Positions 33,894 to 43,666 of a DNA stretch of 64,000 bases are shown in pieces (position 1 is the first letter of the stretch; each line of letters opens with the position of its first letter). The stretch lies in contig MKTC01000010.1 in NCBI GenBank assembly GCA_001897535.1, positions 52,440 to 116,439 of the forward strand. The letters run 5' to 3'. Below the pieces are notes generated by a model that was not told the DNA's origin, did not search any database, and was given only the letters and a program-made list of their open reading frames with translations. Origin of the DNA: Bacteroidetes bacterium 37-13 (lineage in GTDB: Bacteria > Bacteroidota > Bacteroidia > Chitinophagales > LD1). Made by a program: the position numbers and the translations under genes.

Positions 33894-36392
33894 CTACTCC
33901 TGAAAATACACACGTTTTACTCTTTGCGAAACTCCGGTGAGTATTTCGTAAGGTATAGTTTGTGCGGCTTTTGCTAATGTTTGAATAGAAGGACTTTGCC
34001 CGAATACTACTACTTCATCACCTTCTTTTGCTTCTGGAATTTCTGTGATATTAAGCATTGCCATATCCATACAAATTCTACCAATAATTGGAGCAGGTTT
34101 GCCGTGTATTTCCATTGCATATTTGCCATTACTTAATCTTCTGCTTAAACCATCAGCATAGCCAATTGCAACCGTTCCAATCACAGTATTTTCATTTACT
34201 TTTTCAGATCTGCCGTAGCCAACAGAATCGCCACTTTTCAAATGTTTAATTTGCGAAATTGTTGTTTTAAGCGTGCTCACAGGAATGAGTCTTTTCTGCA
34301 TCTCTTTGCTTTCGTCAATACCATAAAGTCCAATACCCAACCGAACCATATCGAATTGCGCTTCCGTGTGGCGGCTAATGCCACCGGAATTTAAAATATG
34401 TAACAATGGCTTGTAAGAAAGAAAAGCCGTAATTTTTGAAGTAATTGTTTTAAATCGCTGGATTTGAAGCTTTGTAAATTCATCTTCATCAGCATTTTCG
34501 CTCGCAGCTAAATGCGAAAATATTGATGCTACTTTCACCAGCTTTTGAGCATTTAATTTTTCAATTAGTAAATCAATTTCATCTTCATTAAAACCAAGCC
34601 GGTTCATGCCTGTTTCCAATTCAATATGCACAGGAAAAGGCTCGCTGTTTTTTGTTTGAACCAATTCCAATGTTTCAACAAAAGCATCAAAAATTCTATG
34701 GTTATATAAATCCGGTTCTAAGCGGTGTAGCATAATAGACTCAAAACTTCTTTGCTCCGGGTTCATCACCATAATTGGGAGAGCAATACCATTTTTCCGA
34801 AGTTCAATTCCTTCATCAGTATAAGCAACTGCCAAATAATCGACACGGTTAAACTGTAGCATATTCGCCACTTCGTAGCTTCCACTACCATAAGCAAAAG
34901 CCTTTACCATGCACATAATTTTAGTGTTTTTCTTCAATAAACTTTGGTAGGCTTTTAAGTTGTGCGAAAGCGCATTCAAGTTAATTTCAAGAACAGTTTC
35001 GTTTGCTTTTTTTTCAAGTAGTTTAGAAAATATTTCAAACCTAAATTTTCGTGCGCCTTTCAGCAAAACAATTTCATTTTGGAAAGTTGCGGTATCAAAC
35101 GATTTTAAAAACTCTTCGGTAGAAGCATAAAACATTGTACTCAAATTGCTGTTCTTTTCAAACAATTTTTTCTGCCGCTTTATTGCAGTGCCCACTCCAA
35201 TCAATCGCGAAACTTTTGAAAGAGAAATAAGTTTTGCCACTTGTTCGTAAAGTTCAATTTCTCCTTCACCACTTTGCAAAATATCTGATAAAACAAGCGT
35301 GTGCTTAGGTTGTTGAGTTTGTTGGCTCAAAAAATCAATTGCTATTTTTAGTGAACCAATATCGGAGTTGTAGCTATCGTTTACAATTTTGCAGTTGTTT
35401 ATTCCCTCTTTCATTTCTAACCGCATGGATATGCGCGTGAGCTTTTTCATTTGCTCCGAAATGGTTGTAAAATCTACATTAAGTAAAAGCATAGTTGCTG
35501 CGCAATCCAATGCATTTTCAACTGAAGCTTTATCGGTGAAAGGAATTTCAAAATCAAAATTTCTATTGTTGTAAAAGCAAGAAATAAAAGTTGATTGTTT
35601 ATGATAAAGTACACTGGTAACTTTTAAATCCGCATCGGAATTTATGCTCCAAGTAAAAGTTTTAAACGTGCTGTGTAGCGCTCTCACCTCTGCAATAGCA
35701 GTATTTACTTCAGAGTGGTCTTTGCAATAAACTAAAACTTCTGCGTGCATAAACAGTTTTAATTTTTCCTTCACTTTATGTTTAAGGTTCAGAAATTTTT
35801 CGCTGTGTGCATCGCCAATATTGGTAAAAATACCAATCGTAGGTTGAATAATTTTAGCAAGTTTATCCATTTCGCCCGGCTCAGAAATTCCCGCTTCAAT
35901 AATTGCAAGGTTATTGGCAGCACTCATTTGCCAAAGCGAAAGCGGCACGCCAATTTGCGAGTTAAAACTTTTGGGGCTTCGCACAATATTAAATTGCTCA
36001 TGGAGCAACTGATAGAGCCATTCTTTTACAATAGTTTTGCCATTGCTGCCTGTAATTGCAATTAAAGGATATTTGAATTTTGCACGTTGAAACGCAGCAA
36101 TTCGCTGTAACGCATTCACTACATCTTTCACTAATAGAATAAAGGCATTTTTGTAAGCCGAAGTATCAATTTTTTTGCTTACAATAAACACACTTACGCC
36201 TTTTGCATAAAGCTCTGAAATGTAGTCGTGTCCATCTAAACGTTCACCCTGAATAGCAAAAAACACAGAATCTTTTGCAGAAGAAATTTTCCTACTATCG
36301 GTAATAAGATAATTGATTTCCAATTGCTCATTTTCACCGCTCTGGAGAAGTTTTGCCTGCGAAACCGAAATAATTTGAGCAATAGAAAGCAT
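33894..36392 (-). CDS. murF-alr: Bifunctional MurF ligase / alanine racemase
   Basis: This 832-residue fusion combines two steps around D-alanyl-D-alanine in peptidoglycan synthesis. Residues about 1-455 are MurF-like, with the ATP loop AITGSNGKTIVKEW and 'IIEAGISEPGEMDKL'; residues about 465-832 are alanine racemase, with the PLP lysine in CMVKAFAYGSGS (near 495) and the usual 'MVRLGIGLYGID' and 'IGYADGLSRRL' blocks. The first base-binding residue after the P-loop is I in GKTIVKEW, where other MurFs have T or S. The same fusion is widespread in Bacteroidota, so it supports the phylum call. Confidence 0.95.
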   Translation of the reverse strand: MLSIAQIISVSQAKLLQSGENEQLEINYLITDSRKISSAKDSVFFAIQGERLDGHDYISELYAKGVSVFIVSKKIDTSAYKNAFILLVKDVVNALQRIAAFQRAKFKYPLIAITGSNGKTIVKEWLYQLLHEQFNIVRSPKSFNSQIGVPLSLWQMSAANNLAIIEAGISEPGEMDKLAKIIQPTIGIFTNIGDAHSEKFLNLKHKVKEKLKLFMHAEVLVYCKDHSEVNTAIAEVRALHSTFKTFTWSINSDADLKVTSVLYHKQSTFISCFYNNRNFDFEIPFTDKASVENALDCAATMLLLNVDFTTISEQMKKLTRISMRLEMKEGINNCKIVNDSYNSDIGSLKIAIDFLSQQTQQPKHTLVLSDILQSGEGEIELYEQVAKLISLSKVSRLIGVGTAIKRQKKLFEKNSNLSTMFYASTEEFLKSFDTATFQNEIVLLKGARKFRFEIFSKLLEKKANETVLEINLNALSHNLKAYQSLLKKNTKIMCMVKAFAYGSGSYEVANMLQFNRVDYLAVAYTDEGIELRKNGIALPIMVMNPEQRSFESIMLHRLEPDLYNHRIFDAFVETLELVQTKNSEPFPVHIELETGMNRLGFNEDEIDLLIEKLNAQKLVKVASIFSHLAASENADEDEFTKLQIQRFKTITSKITAFLSYKPLLHILNSGGISRHTEAQFDMVRLGIGLYGIDESKEMQKRLIPVSTLKTTISQIKHLKSGDSVGYGRSEKVNENTVIGTVAIGYADGLSRRLSNGKYAMEIHGKPAPIIGRICMDMAMLNITEIPEAKEGDEVVVFGQSPSIQTLAKAAQTIPYEILTGVSQRVKRVYFQE

Positions 36393-36539
36393 CAGAAGCC
36401 AAACGTAAATAAACGAAAGCAGAAAAAAAAACCTTCAGAATTGAATAAAGTTCAGAAAATTAACTATCCACTTTTTAAACAAAATATAAACAAAATAAAG
36501 CGCAGAAATATTTTCTTACTTAAAATCCAAGTTAGAATT

Positions 36540-36547
36540 TAGTTTTG
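36540..36547 (+). promoter_or_regulatory. -7 element of kup promoter
   Basis: TAGTTTTG matches TAnnTTTG exactly and lies 38 bases before the kup ATG, giving an expected leader of about 32 bases. The -33 position has no obvious TTG. Confidence 0.45.
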
Positions 36548-36585
36548 CCACTCCACACTAAAAAGTGAAGTAGGGAAACTTGCCT

Positions 36586-38538
36586 ATGTCATCAGAAAAT
36601 CAACTGAATAAACTTTCCGCAGCAGGAGTTTTAATTACACTCGGAATTGTTTTTGGAGATATTGGAACTTCACCAATGTATGTTTTAAACGCTATCGTAA
36701 GCGGGCATACAATTACACGAGAGTTAATTCTTGGCAGCATGAGTTGTGTGGTTTGGACATTAATTTTATTAACTACCGTAAAGTATGTTTGGTTAGCACT
36801 AAACTCTGATAACAAAGGCGAAGGCGGTATTTTTGCACTCTATGCCTTAGTGCGCAGATACAAAGTTAAGTGGACGATTATTCCTGCAATTATTGGTTGT
36901 TCTACACTTATTGCTGATGGATTTATCACACCACCAATTTCAATTTCTTCTGCCATTGAAGGTTTGCGCATCATAAACCCAGAAATCCCAACTGTTCCAA
37001 TCGTAATTCTTATACTCATCGGCTTGTTTGTTTTTCAGCAATTTGGAACACAAGTTGTAGGGAAAATATTTGGGCCTGTGATGTTTATCTGGTTTATTAT
37101 GATTGGTACTTTAGGTGTATTTCACATTTTAAAATATCCTGGAATTTTAGAAGCGCTAAACCCTTATTACGCTTTTAAACTCATATTGCATTACCCTGGT
37201 GGATTTTGGTTTTTAGGTGCTGTATTTTTGTGCACCACCGGAGGTGAAGCACTTTACAGCGACTTGGGGCATTGCGGCAAACAAAATATTCGTATCTCAT
37301 GGAGTTTTGTAATTATTTGTTTACTCCTAAACTATGCCGGACAAAACGCTAATTTACTTGCAGAATTTGAAGGTAAAGTTTACCAAAGCACCACCAGCCC
37401 ATTTTATGCTTTAATGCCAAATTGGTTTATTCCAATTGGTATTACAGTTTCCACCTTGGCAACTATCATTGCAAGCCAAGCATTGATTTCAGGAGTCTTC
37501 ACCATGATAAATGAAGCAATGAAATTAAAACTTTGGCCTAACTTGAAAGTGATGTATCCAACATCTCATCAAGGTCAGGTTTATCTACCATTTATGAATT
37601 GGTTTTTGTTGCTCGGTTGTATTTTTGTTGTACTACTTTTTCAGGAATCTAAAAATATGGAAGCGGCTTATGGCTTAGCAATTACCATAGATATGCTTAT
37701 GACAACCATTTTGCTAACATATCTTATGTATGTTCAAAGAAAAGCATGGTGGTTAGTAATAGGAATTCCCCTCGTATTTATACCGCTTGAAGGTTCCTTT
37801 TTTATTTCAAACATTATTAAATTTCATCACGGAGGCTGGTTTACCTGTATGTTAGCCGTTGGATTATTTTTAGTAATGTGGATTCTTTACCAAGCAAGAA
37901 TTCTACGCAAAAAACATACAGAGTTTGTAGAGTTGAAGAACTACATTCCAATGATAAAAGATCTTATGCAAGATGAAACCATACCGAAAGAAGCCAATAA
38001 TTTGGTGTATATGGCACTGGCAAGCGATAAGAATTTAATTGACTCAAACATCATTTATTCATTGTTTAGAAAGCGACCAAAACGAGCAGATATTTATTGG
38101 TTTGTACACGTTGAAATTACCAATGAGCCAACTGGCGCTTTTTATTTTGTTGACACAATAATTCCTAAGCGTTGCTTTTTTATTCGTTTAGAATTTGGAT
38201 TTAAAGTTGAACACAAAGTGAACCTTATGTTTTCTAAAATAGTTGAAGATATGGTTGCATCAGGTGAAGTGGACGAAGTGAGCCACTACCCAAGTTTACG
38301 CAAATATGGAATGCCTGCCGATTTTAAATTCATACTTCTAAATACACGTGTAGCCTCTGATGATGCGCTTTCACCTTATGAATTATTCATAGTGAAAGGC
38401 TACAGATTATTGAAGAAATTTTCTTTAAACACCGCATCAGACTTGGGTTTAGATGTTACCAATATGGAAGAAGAAAAAGTGCCGATTAAAATTGCCGCAT
38501 CAAGTGTTATTGAGTTAGAAAGGATACGAAAGTACTAA
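36586..38538 (+). CDS. kup: KUP family potassium uptake protein
   Basis: The protein has 650 residues from the ATG at 36586 (a TTG two codons earlier is unlikely). It opens with 'AAGVLITLGIVFGDIGTSPM', the KUP hallmark GDIGTSP, then 'NKGEGGIFALYALV' with the conserved acidic residue of the ion path, and about 12 membrane helices to residue ~450. A soluble C-terminal domain (about 455-650) follows. It imports K+ with protons at the inner membrane. It is transcribed alone, divergent from murF-alr. Confidence 0.95.
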   Translation: MSSENQLNKLSAAGVLITLGIVFGDIGTSPMYVLNAIVSGHTITRELILGSMSCVVWTLILLTTVKYVWLALNSDNKGEGGIFALYALVRRYKVKWTIIPAIIGCSTLIADGFITPPISISSAIEGLRIINPEIPTVPIVILILIGLFVFQQFGTQVVGKIFGPVMFIWFIMIGTLGVFHILKYPGILEALNPYYAFKLILHYPGGFWFLGAVFLCTTGGEALYSDLGHCGKQNIRISWSFVIICLLLNYAGQNANLLAEFEGKVYQSTTSPFYALMPNWFIPIGITVSTLATIIASQALISGVFTMINEAMKLKLWPNLKVMYPTSHQGQVYLPFMNWFLLLGCIFVVLLFQESKNMEAAYGLAITIDMLMTTILLTYLMYVQRKAWWLVIGIPLVFIPLEGSFFISNIIKFHHGGWFTCMLAVGLFLVMWILYQARILRKKHTEFVELKNYIPMIKDLMQDETIPKEANNLVYMALASDKNLIDSNIIYSLFRKRPKRADIYWFVHVEITNEPTGAFYFVDTIIPKRCFFIRLEFGFKVEHKVNLMFSKIVEDMVASGEVDEVSHYPSLRKYGMPADFKFILLNTRVASDDALSPYELFIVKGYRLLKKFSLNTASDLGLDVTNMEEEKVPIKIAASSVIELERIRKY

Positions 38539-38580
38539 ATCAAACAGTTTCATTCCATTATCATTTCTATTTGATTGAAA

Positions 38581-38588
38581 TACATTTG
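38581..38588 (+). promoter_or_regulatory. -7 element upstream of hisC
   Basis: TACATTTG matches the Bacteroidota -7 consensus exactly, about 50 bases before the hisC ATG. A weaker candidate, TATCCTTG at 38627-38634 with TTTG 23 bases upstream, would start transcription on the ATG itself. Confidence 0.4.
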
Positions 38589-38638
38589 TATAACATAATT
38601 TTGTATCCCATTCCAATAGCTAAGGTTATCCTTGCAAT

Positions 38639-39682
38639 ATGATTGAAAACTTAGTGCGCAAAAATATGTTATCATTATCGCAACATGAAAATGCTTATGA
38701 AGATGTTGCAAACGAAATTTCAATTTTGTTAGATGCCAACGAAAATCCTTTTGGCTCACCTGCTAAAAACGAAGAGAACTTAAACCGATATCCCGACCCA
38801 AATCAAACTTTACTAAAAGAAAAAATAAGCACCATAAAAGGTGTTCCTCCTCAAAATATTTTTCTTGGAAATGGCAGCAGCGAAGTGCTTGATGTTTTGT
38901 TTAGAATTTTCTGCGAACCAGCAAAAGATTGGTGTGTAACTTGTCCCCCTTCAAATAGTTTATACGAAAGACTTGCCAAAATAAATGATGTAGAAGTAGC
39001 AAGAGTGCCATTGCAAAAAAACTTTGACTTAAATGTAGGTGAAATACTTGAACATAATCAAAACACAAAAATTCTATTTTTAAATTCTCCAAACAACCCA
39101 ACCGGAAACGCTTTGCATAATGAAGACATTGAGTTTCTACTCGGTAAATTTCAAGGTATTGTTGTGATTGATGAAACTTACATTAACTATTCACGTCAGC
39201 CATCTTTTATATCGCTTTTACCACATTTCCCAAACTTAATTATTGTACAAACTTTCTCTAAAGCTTGGGGTTTAGCCGGTTTGCATTTAGCTACAGCTTA
39301 CGCGTCTTCTTTTATTATTAACCTAATGAACAAAGTTCGGCCGCAATTCAATATAAATGCACCCGCACAGCATTTTGCACTTTCCGCTTTAGATAATCTA
39401 AACTGGGTAAATGAACACATACGCAAAACCGTTGCTCTACGCGAAAATTTGAGTACAGAACTCAAAAAAATTCCAAACGTAAAATATGTTTATCCAAGCC
39501 AAGCAAACTTTTTATTAGTTCGTTTTCAAAATGCCGCAACTATATACAATTCACTATTAGTTGAAGGAATTGCCGTACAAGATGTAAGCATGAAAGTGCA
39601 TTGCGAAAACTGCTTGCGCATTACAGTTGGCACCGAAATAGAAAACAATATTCTTATTGAAAAACTAAAAAATATAGCATGA
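38639..39682 (+). CDS. hisC: Histidinol-phosphate aminotransferase
   Basis: This 347-residue PLP-dependent aminotransferase (fold type I) converts imidazole acetol phosphate to histidinol phosphate. Visible blocks: 'LLDANENPFG' near the start, 'YPDPNQTLLKEKI', 'FLGNGSSEVLDVL', 'NSPNNPTGN', 'VVIDETYINY' and the PLP lysine K208 in TFSKAWGLAGLHLA. It overlaps the next gene by 4 bp (ATGA). No other his genes flank it except the phosphatase downstream. Confidence 0.93.
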   Translation: MIENLVRKNMLSLSQHENAYEDVANEISILLDANENPFGSPAKNEENLNRYPDPNQTLLKEKISTIKGVPPQNIFLGNGSSEVLDVLFRIFCEPAKDWCVTCPPSNSLYERLAKINDVEVARVPLQKNFDLNVGEILEHNQNTKILFLNSPNNPTGNALHNEDIEFLLGKFQGIVVIDETYINYSRQPSFISLLPHFPNLIIVQTFSKAWGLAGLHLATAYASSFIINLMNKVRPQFNINAPAQHFALSALDNLNWVNEHIRKTVALRENLSTELKKIPNVKYVYPSQANFLLVRFQNAATIYNSLLVEGIAVQDVSMKVHCENCLRITVGTEIENNILIEKLKNIA

Positions 39683-40254
39683 AAAAAGTTCTTTTTATAG
39701 ACCGCGATGGAACACTAATTTTAGAAACAGATAATGAAAAAATTGACTCTTTTGAAAAGCTATTTTTTTACCCTGAAATATTTCGCTGGTTAGGTAAAAT
39801 TGCTCGTTTAGAAGAGTACGAATTAGTGATTGTAACCAACCAAGATGGATTAGGGAAACCTGACTTTTTTCCGGAAGAAACATTTTGGCCTGTTCAACAT
39901 TTTATAGAAAGAACTTTTAGAGACCAAGGCATTGTGTTCTCTGCCGTGCATATAGATAAAAGTTTTCCGCACGAAGATTTACCAACGCGCAAACCCAATA
40001 CAGGAATGCTTTTCAACTATCTAACCGACCAATACGATTTACAAAACTCTTTCGTAATTGGCGATAGAATTACAGATGTGATGCTTGCAAAAAATTTAGG
40101 CTGTAAGTGCTTTTGGCTAAACGATGGAAGAGATTTAGGACTAACAGAAATTGGAGGCGAAACCAAAGAATCATTAAAACCATATATTGCTGTAGAATCG
40201 CGCGACTGGAAAAATATTTACAACTACTTGAAAGCAGAAAAAGAAAAGCAATAG
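39679..40254 (+). CDS. hisB: Histidinol-phosphatase-type HAD enzyme (HisB N-terminal half only)
   Basis: The 191-residue HAD phosphatase has the nucleophile motif FIDRDGTL (Asp8, Asp10), 'VIVTNQDGLG' motif II and 'GDRITDVMLAKNLGC' motif IV. 'HIDKSFPHEDLPTRKPNTGM' is typical of the HisB phosphatase half in Bacteroidota, which lacks the Cys zinc loop of E. coli HisB. The imidazoleglycerol-phosphate dehydratase domain that normally follows is absent and the gene ends about 25 residues after the HAD core. It overlaps hisC by 4 bp, so dephosphorylation of histidinol phosphate is the best guess. Confidence 0.85.
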   Translation: MKKVLFIDRDGTLILETDNEKIDSFEKLFFYPEIFRWLGKIARLEEYELVIVTNQDGLGKPDFFPEETFWPVQHFIERTFRDQGIVFSAVHIDKSFPHEDLPTRKPNTGMLFNYLTDQYDLQNSFVIGDRITDVMLAKNLGCKCFWLNDGRDLGLTEIGGETKESLKPYIAVESRDWKNIYNYLKAEKEKQ

Positions 40255-40284
40255 TGCAGACAAAACATAAATACTTTACATTGA

Positions 40285-40315
40285 GAAAGCGCTTTCAGAG
40301 TGTGCAATCCACACT
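40285..40315 (+). terminator. Two small hairpins after hisB
   Basis: A 12-base perfect palindrome GAAAGCGCTTTC (40285-40296) is followed by the stem AGTGTG/CACACT (40299-40304 and 40310-40315) with a 5-base loop. No T-run follows, so termination is uncertain. Confidence 0.35.
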
Positions 40316-40437
40316 AAAGATTGTCAAAAATTCACTTTACTAAATGTTGAAATAATATAATAAATGCAATATTTGCCGCTTAAACTCTTTATTACATTAA
40401 CTTAGATAAAGATTAGAACTGAACAAAATGAATTTTT

Positions 40438-41847
40438 ATGGAACGCGAAATATTTTCGATAAAACGGAAGGCACTTAAAATAAATTTAGAACAAACTATA
40501 TATGGCACTTTTGCTGAAATTGGCGCAGGACAAGAAGTAGCACGCACATTTTTTCAAGCGGGAGGCGCATCTGGCACAGTTGCCAAAACTATGAGCGCTT
40601 ACGACATGTCTTTCTCCGATTCCATTTATGGCGAAGAAGAAAGCGGCAGATATGTTAGCGAGTCGCGCATAAACAAAATGCTCGACCACGAATACACTTT
40701 ACTGCAGGAAAGATTGAGTTCCGATAAATATTCCGGCAGAAGATTTTTTGCATTTGCAGATACCTGCACCACCATCAACTTCCAAAAAAATAACGACCCA
40801 CACGCTTGGATTGGCTTACGCTTCCAATTAAAATCAGGTGGCCCAATTAACGATGTAAAGCTACATGTAAGACTCAAAGGAACAGACAATGTTCAGCAAC
40901 AAAAAGTAATTGGAACATTGGGCGTAAACTTAATTTTTGCGTGCTATTGGTATCATCATCACATTGACTATTTCTTAGATTCTTTGTATGATGAACTTTC
41001 ACCGGAGCAAGTAGAGTTAGACATGATTAGAATGAAAGGACCGGATTTCGATATAGACAACCGCCTTTTAGCGCTAATGATTGTGCGCAAACATTATACT
41101 GATGCCACAATTTTTGGAGCAGATAAAGAAGTTCACCAACCCAAAGATGCACTTTACAAAAAAAATATACTTTGCCTCCGTGGTAGATTTCGTCCTGTTA
41201 CAAAAGTAAATGAAGATATGCTGCGGTGCGGTATTGAGCATTTTAAAGAAATTGCTTGTTGCGGCACCCAAGATTTAGCGGTGATTGCAGAAATAACGCT
41301 TGCTAATTTAGAGCACGATGAAAACTATACGGATAAAGACTTTTTAGACCGTGCTGAAATTCTTTGTAATTTAGGACACACCGTAATGGTTTCTAATTCC
41401 CATAAACATGATATGCTTGTTCGCTACCTACATCGTTGTAAACCAAAAAGTATCGGTATCATTATTGGCATTATGAATATGCTTGAACTCTTTAAAGAAA
41501 AGCATTACGAAAATCCTAAACGCGAGTTACTGGCTTACTTTGGCGATATATTTTTAAACAATACTACCATGTTGATGTATCCATATCAGCCACAACATGA
41601 TAAACCTGTAATCACTTCAGAAAATCTTCATATTTCAGAAGAACTGATGCCGCTTTTCCGCTATTTAAAACAAAGCGGTTTTTTAGCAGATTTAAAAAAC
41701 TACGACCCAAAAGTGTTAGGCATTTTTTCACCAAAAGTTATTAGTATGATTAAAAGTGGAGAAAGCGGATGGGAAGAACTTGTACCCGATAAAGTGGCAG
41801 ATATTATCAAGACAAATTGTTTGTTTGAATATCCGTGTGAAGTTTAA
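40438..41847 (+). CDS. Large conserved protein of unknown function
   Basis: The 469-residue protein begins with 'IYGTFAEIGAGQEVAR' (residues 21-36) and 'AGGASGTVAKTMSAYD' (41-56). I recognise this start from a widespread bacterial family without an established function and with conflicting database names. Further conserved-looking blocks are 'AFADTCTTINFQKNNDPHAWIGLRFQ', which is acid- and His-containing, 'GTLGVNLIFACYWYHHHIDYF' and 'VSNSHKHDMLVRYL'. There is no signal peptide or clear membrane helix, so it is probably a cytosolic enzyme. It lies alone between hisB and the rhomboid gene. I propose no reaction. Confidence 0.8.
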   Translation: MEREIFSIKRKALKINLEQTIYGTFAEIGAGQEVARTFFQAGGASGTVAKTMSAYDMSFSDSIYGEEESGRYVSESRINKMLDHEYTLLQERLSSDKYSGRRFFAFADTCTTINFQKNNDPHAWIGLRFQLKSGGPINDVKLHVRLKGTDNVQQQKVIGTLGVNLIFACYWYHHHIDYFLDSLYDELSPEQVELDMIRMKGPDFDIDNRLLALMIVRKHYTDATIFGADKEVHQPKDALYKKNILCLRGRFRPVTKVNEDMLRCGIEHFKEIACCGTQDLAVIAEITLANLEHDENYTDKDFLDRAEILCNLGHTVMVSNSHKHDMLVRYLHRCKPKSIGIIIGIMNMLELFKEKHYENPKRELLAYFGDIFLNNTTMLMYPYQPQHDKPVITSENLHISEELMPLFRYLKQSGFLADLKNYDPKVLGIFSPKVISMIKSGESGWEELVPDKVADIIKTNCLFEYPCEV

Positions 41848-41917
41848 TTCGCAAAATATATTCGCTAACAAAAGCAAAACCACACATGCAATTTAGCGGT
41901 AATTTTATCTTCGCTTC

Positions 41918-42598
41918 ATGTTTCAAATAGATACACGCAGCGCGGTTTTTAATCTTATTTTAATAAATGTTTTACTTTTTGTTGCCACCTTTCTTGGCGA
42001 AATGGTTTGGCACATAGATTTAAGCCGAATACTTGGTCTTTTCTACTTTGGCTCACCTGCTTTTAAACCAATTCAGTTGCTTTCGCACATGTTTATGCAC
42101 GGAGGCTTCTTGCATATTCTCACCAATATGTACGCCCTATTTTTATTTGGCACAGTATTAGAAAGAGTGTGGGGACCAAAGCGCTTTTTGTTTTTCTATT
42201 TTATTACAGGCTTTGGCGCAGAACTATTGCACATGGGCGTAAACGCTTGGCAGGTTTACAATTTCACCGGCAGTATATTTGCAACCGATGCTCAACTCAT
42301 GCAGTTTAGAGCATTGCAAGAAATTTATTTTATCCCAACTGTTGGCGCAAGTGGTGCAGTATTTGGCGTTCTTATTGCATTTGGCATGCTATTTCCAAAC
42401 ACAGAACTTATGCTGCTCTTCCCTCCTATTCCACTTAAAGCAAAAGTATTTGTGTTACTATATGTGGCATGGGAATTATACTTAGGCATTTCTATGAATC
42501 CCGGTGATAACATTGCACACTTTGCGCATTTGGGCGGTGCACTCATGGGTTTTATTATTGTAAAAATTTGGAATCGAGATAACCGTTTTTTGTATTAA
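41918..42598 (+). CDS. Rhomboid-family intramembrane serine protease
   Basis: The 226-residue protein has six membrane segments. The active pair is Ser145 in GASGAVFG and His204 in HFAHLGGA; 'HMFMHGGFLHILTNMYALFLFG' carries the conserved HxxxxHxxxN block of the second helix. A longer loop (about residues 108-140) precedes the catalytic helix. It probably cleaves single-pass membrane proteins; substrates are unknown. It is followed after 60 bp by the nucleotidyltransferase gene on the same strand. Confidence 0.92.
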   Translation: MFQIDTRSAVFNLILINVLLFVATFLGEMVWHIDLSRILGLFYFGSPAFKPIQLLSHMFMHGGFLHILTNMYALFLFGTVLERVWGPKRFLFFYFITGFGAELLHMGVNAWQVYNFTGSIFATDAQLMQFRALQEIYFIPTVGASGAVFGVLIAFGMLFPNTELMLLFPPIPLKAKVFVLLYVAWELYLGISMNPGDNIAHFAHLGGALMGFIIVKIWNRDNRFLY

Positions 42599-42658
42599 GG
42601 TTTTCTTATTTCCAATAAAATTTTCTATTTGCACACTTAATTATTTTAGAAAAATAAA

Positions 42659-43666
42659 ATGAACATCATTATTCCAATGGCAGGCTGGGGAACACGCCTG
42701 CGTCCTCATTCACTCACTATTCCTAAACCAATGCTACCTATTGCAGGGAAACCAATTGTGCAGCGTTTGGTTGAAGATTTAATAAAAACAGTACCTGAAA
42801 AAGTAGAAAATGTTGTATTCATTATCAGGCGCGATTTTGGTGCTGCTATTGAAGAGAAAATAAATCAAATCGGCAGTTCTTTAAATATTAAATATCACAT
42901 CGCATATCAAGATGAAGCTCTTGGAACTGCTCATGCTGCTTTATGTGCTGGAGATTTGCTTGTGGGTAAAACCATCGTAGCATTTGCCGATACACTTTTT
43001 CGTTTCAACAAGCAATTAGATATTGAACAAGATGGCATTATTTGGGTACAAAAAGTTGATGACCCAAAAGCATTTGGCGTAGTAAAATTAGATGCCGATG
43101 GTTCAATTACTGATTTTGTAGAAAAGCCTCAAACCTTTGTAAGCGACCTTGCCATTATTGGCATTTATTACTTTAAAGATGGTGCCAACTTACGCAGCGA
43201 ACTCCAATATTTAATTGATAACGACATTAAGCAAAAGGGAGAATACCAACTTACACATGCACTCGAAAACATGAAACAAAAAGGCATAAAATTTAAGCCG
43301 GGCGAAGTAAGTGAATGGTTAGATTGCGGCAATAAAAATGCCACCGTAGATACCAACCAGCGTTATTTAGAATTTATTAAAAATGAAAAGCTAATTAGTG
43401 AAAAAGCCATTATTGAAAACAGCACAATTATTCCTCCTTGCTTTGTAGATGAAGGTGCCAAAGTGCTGAACAGCGTAATTGGCCCACATGTTTCAGTAGG
43501 AAAAAACTCGGCAATTGAAAACTGCGTGATTAAAAACAGTATTGTACAATCACAATCTTCATTAAAAAATTACCTGCTACACAACAGCATGGTAGGAAAC
43601 AACGTTAATTTACAAGGAACATTTGCCGATTTTAGTATAGGCGATTACACATCAATATCAGAATGA
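42659..43666 (+). CDS. Sugar-1-phosphate nucleotidyltransferase with hexapeptide tail
   Basis: The 335-residue enzyme starts with the nucleotide-binding signature 'MAGWGTRLRPHSLTIPKPML', then 'AFADTLFRF' with the metal Asp and 'VEKPQTF'. The C-terminus (about 250-335) is a left-handed beta-helix of hexapeptide repeats (IIENSTIIPP, VIGPHVSVG). It makes an NDP-sugar such as dTDP-glucose; the specific sugar cannot be read. It overlaps the TPR gene by 4 bp (ATGA). Confidence 0.9.
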   Translation: MNIIIPMAGWGTRLRPHSLTIPKPMLPIAGKPIVQRLVEDLIKTVPEKVENVVFIIRRDFGAAIEEKINQIGSSLNIKYHIAYQDEALGTAHAALCAGDLLVGKTIVAFADTLFRFNKQLDIEQDGIIWVQKVDDPKAFGVVKLDADGSITDFVEKPQTFVSDLAIIGIYYFKDGANLRSELQYLIDNDIKQKGEYQLTHALENMKQKGIKFKPGEVSEWLDCGNKNATVDTNQRYLEFIKNEKLISEKAIIENSTIIPPCFVDEGAKVLNSVIGPHVSVGKNSAIENCVIKNSIVQSQSSLKNYLLHNSMVGNNVNLQGTFADFSIGDYTSISE

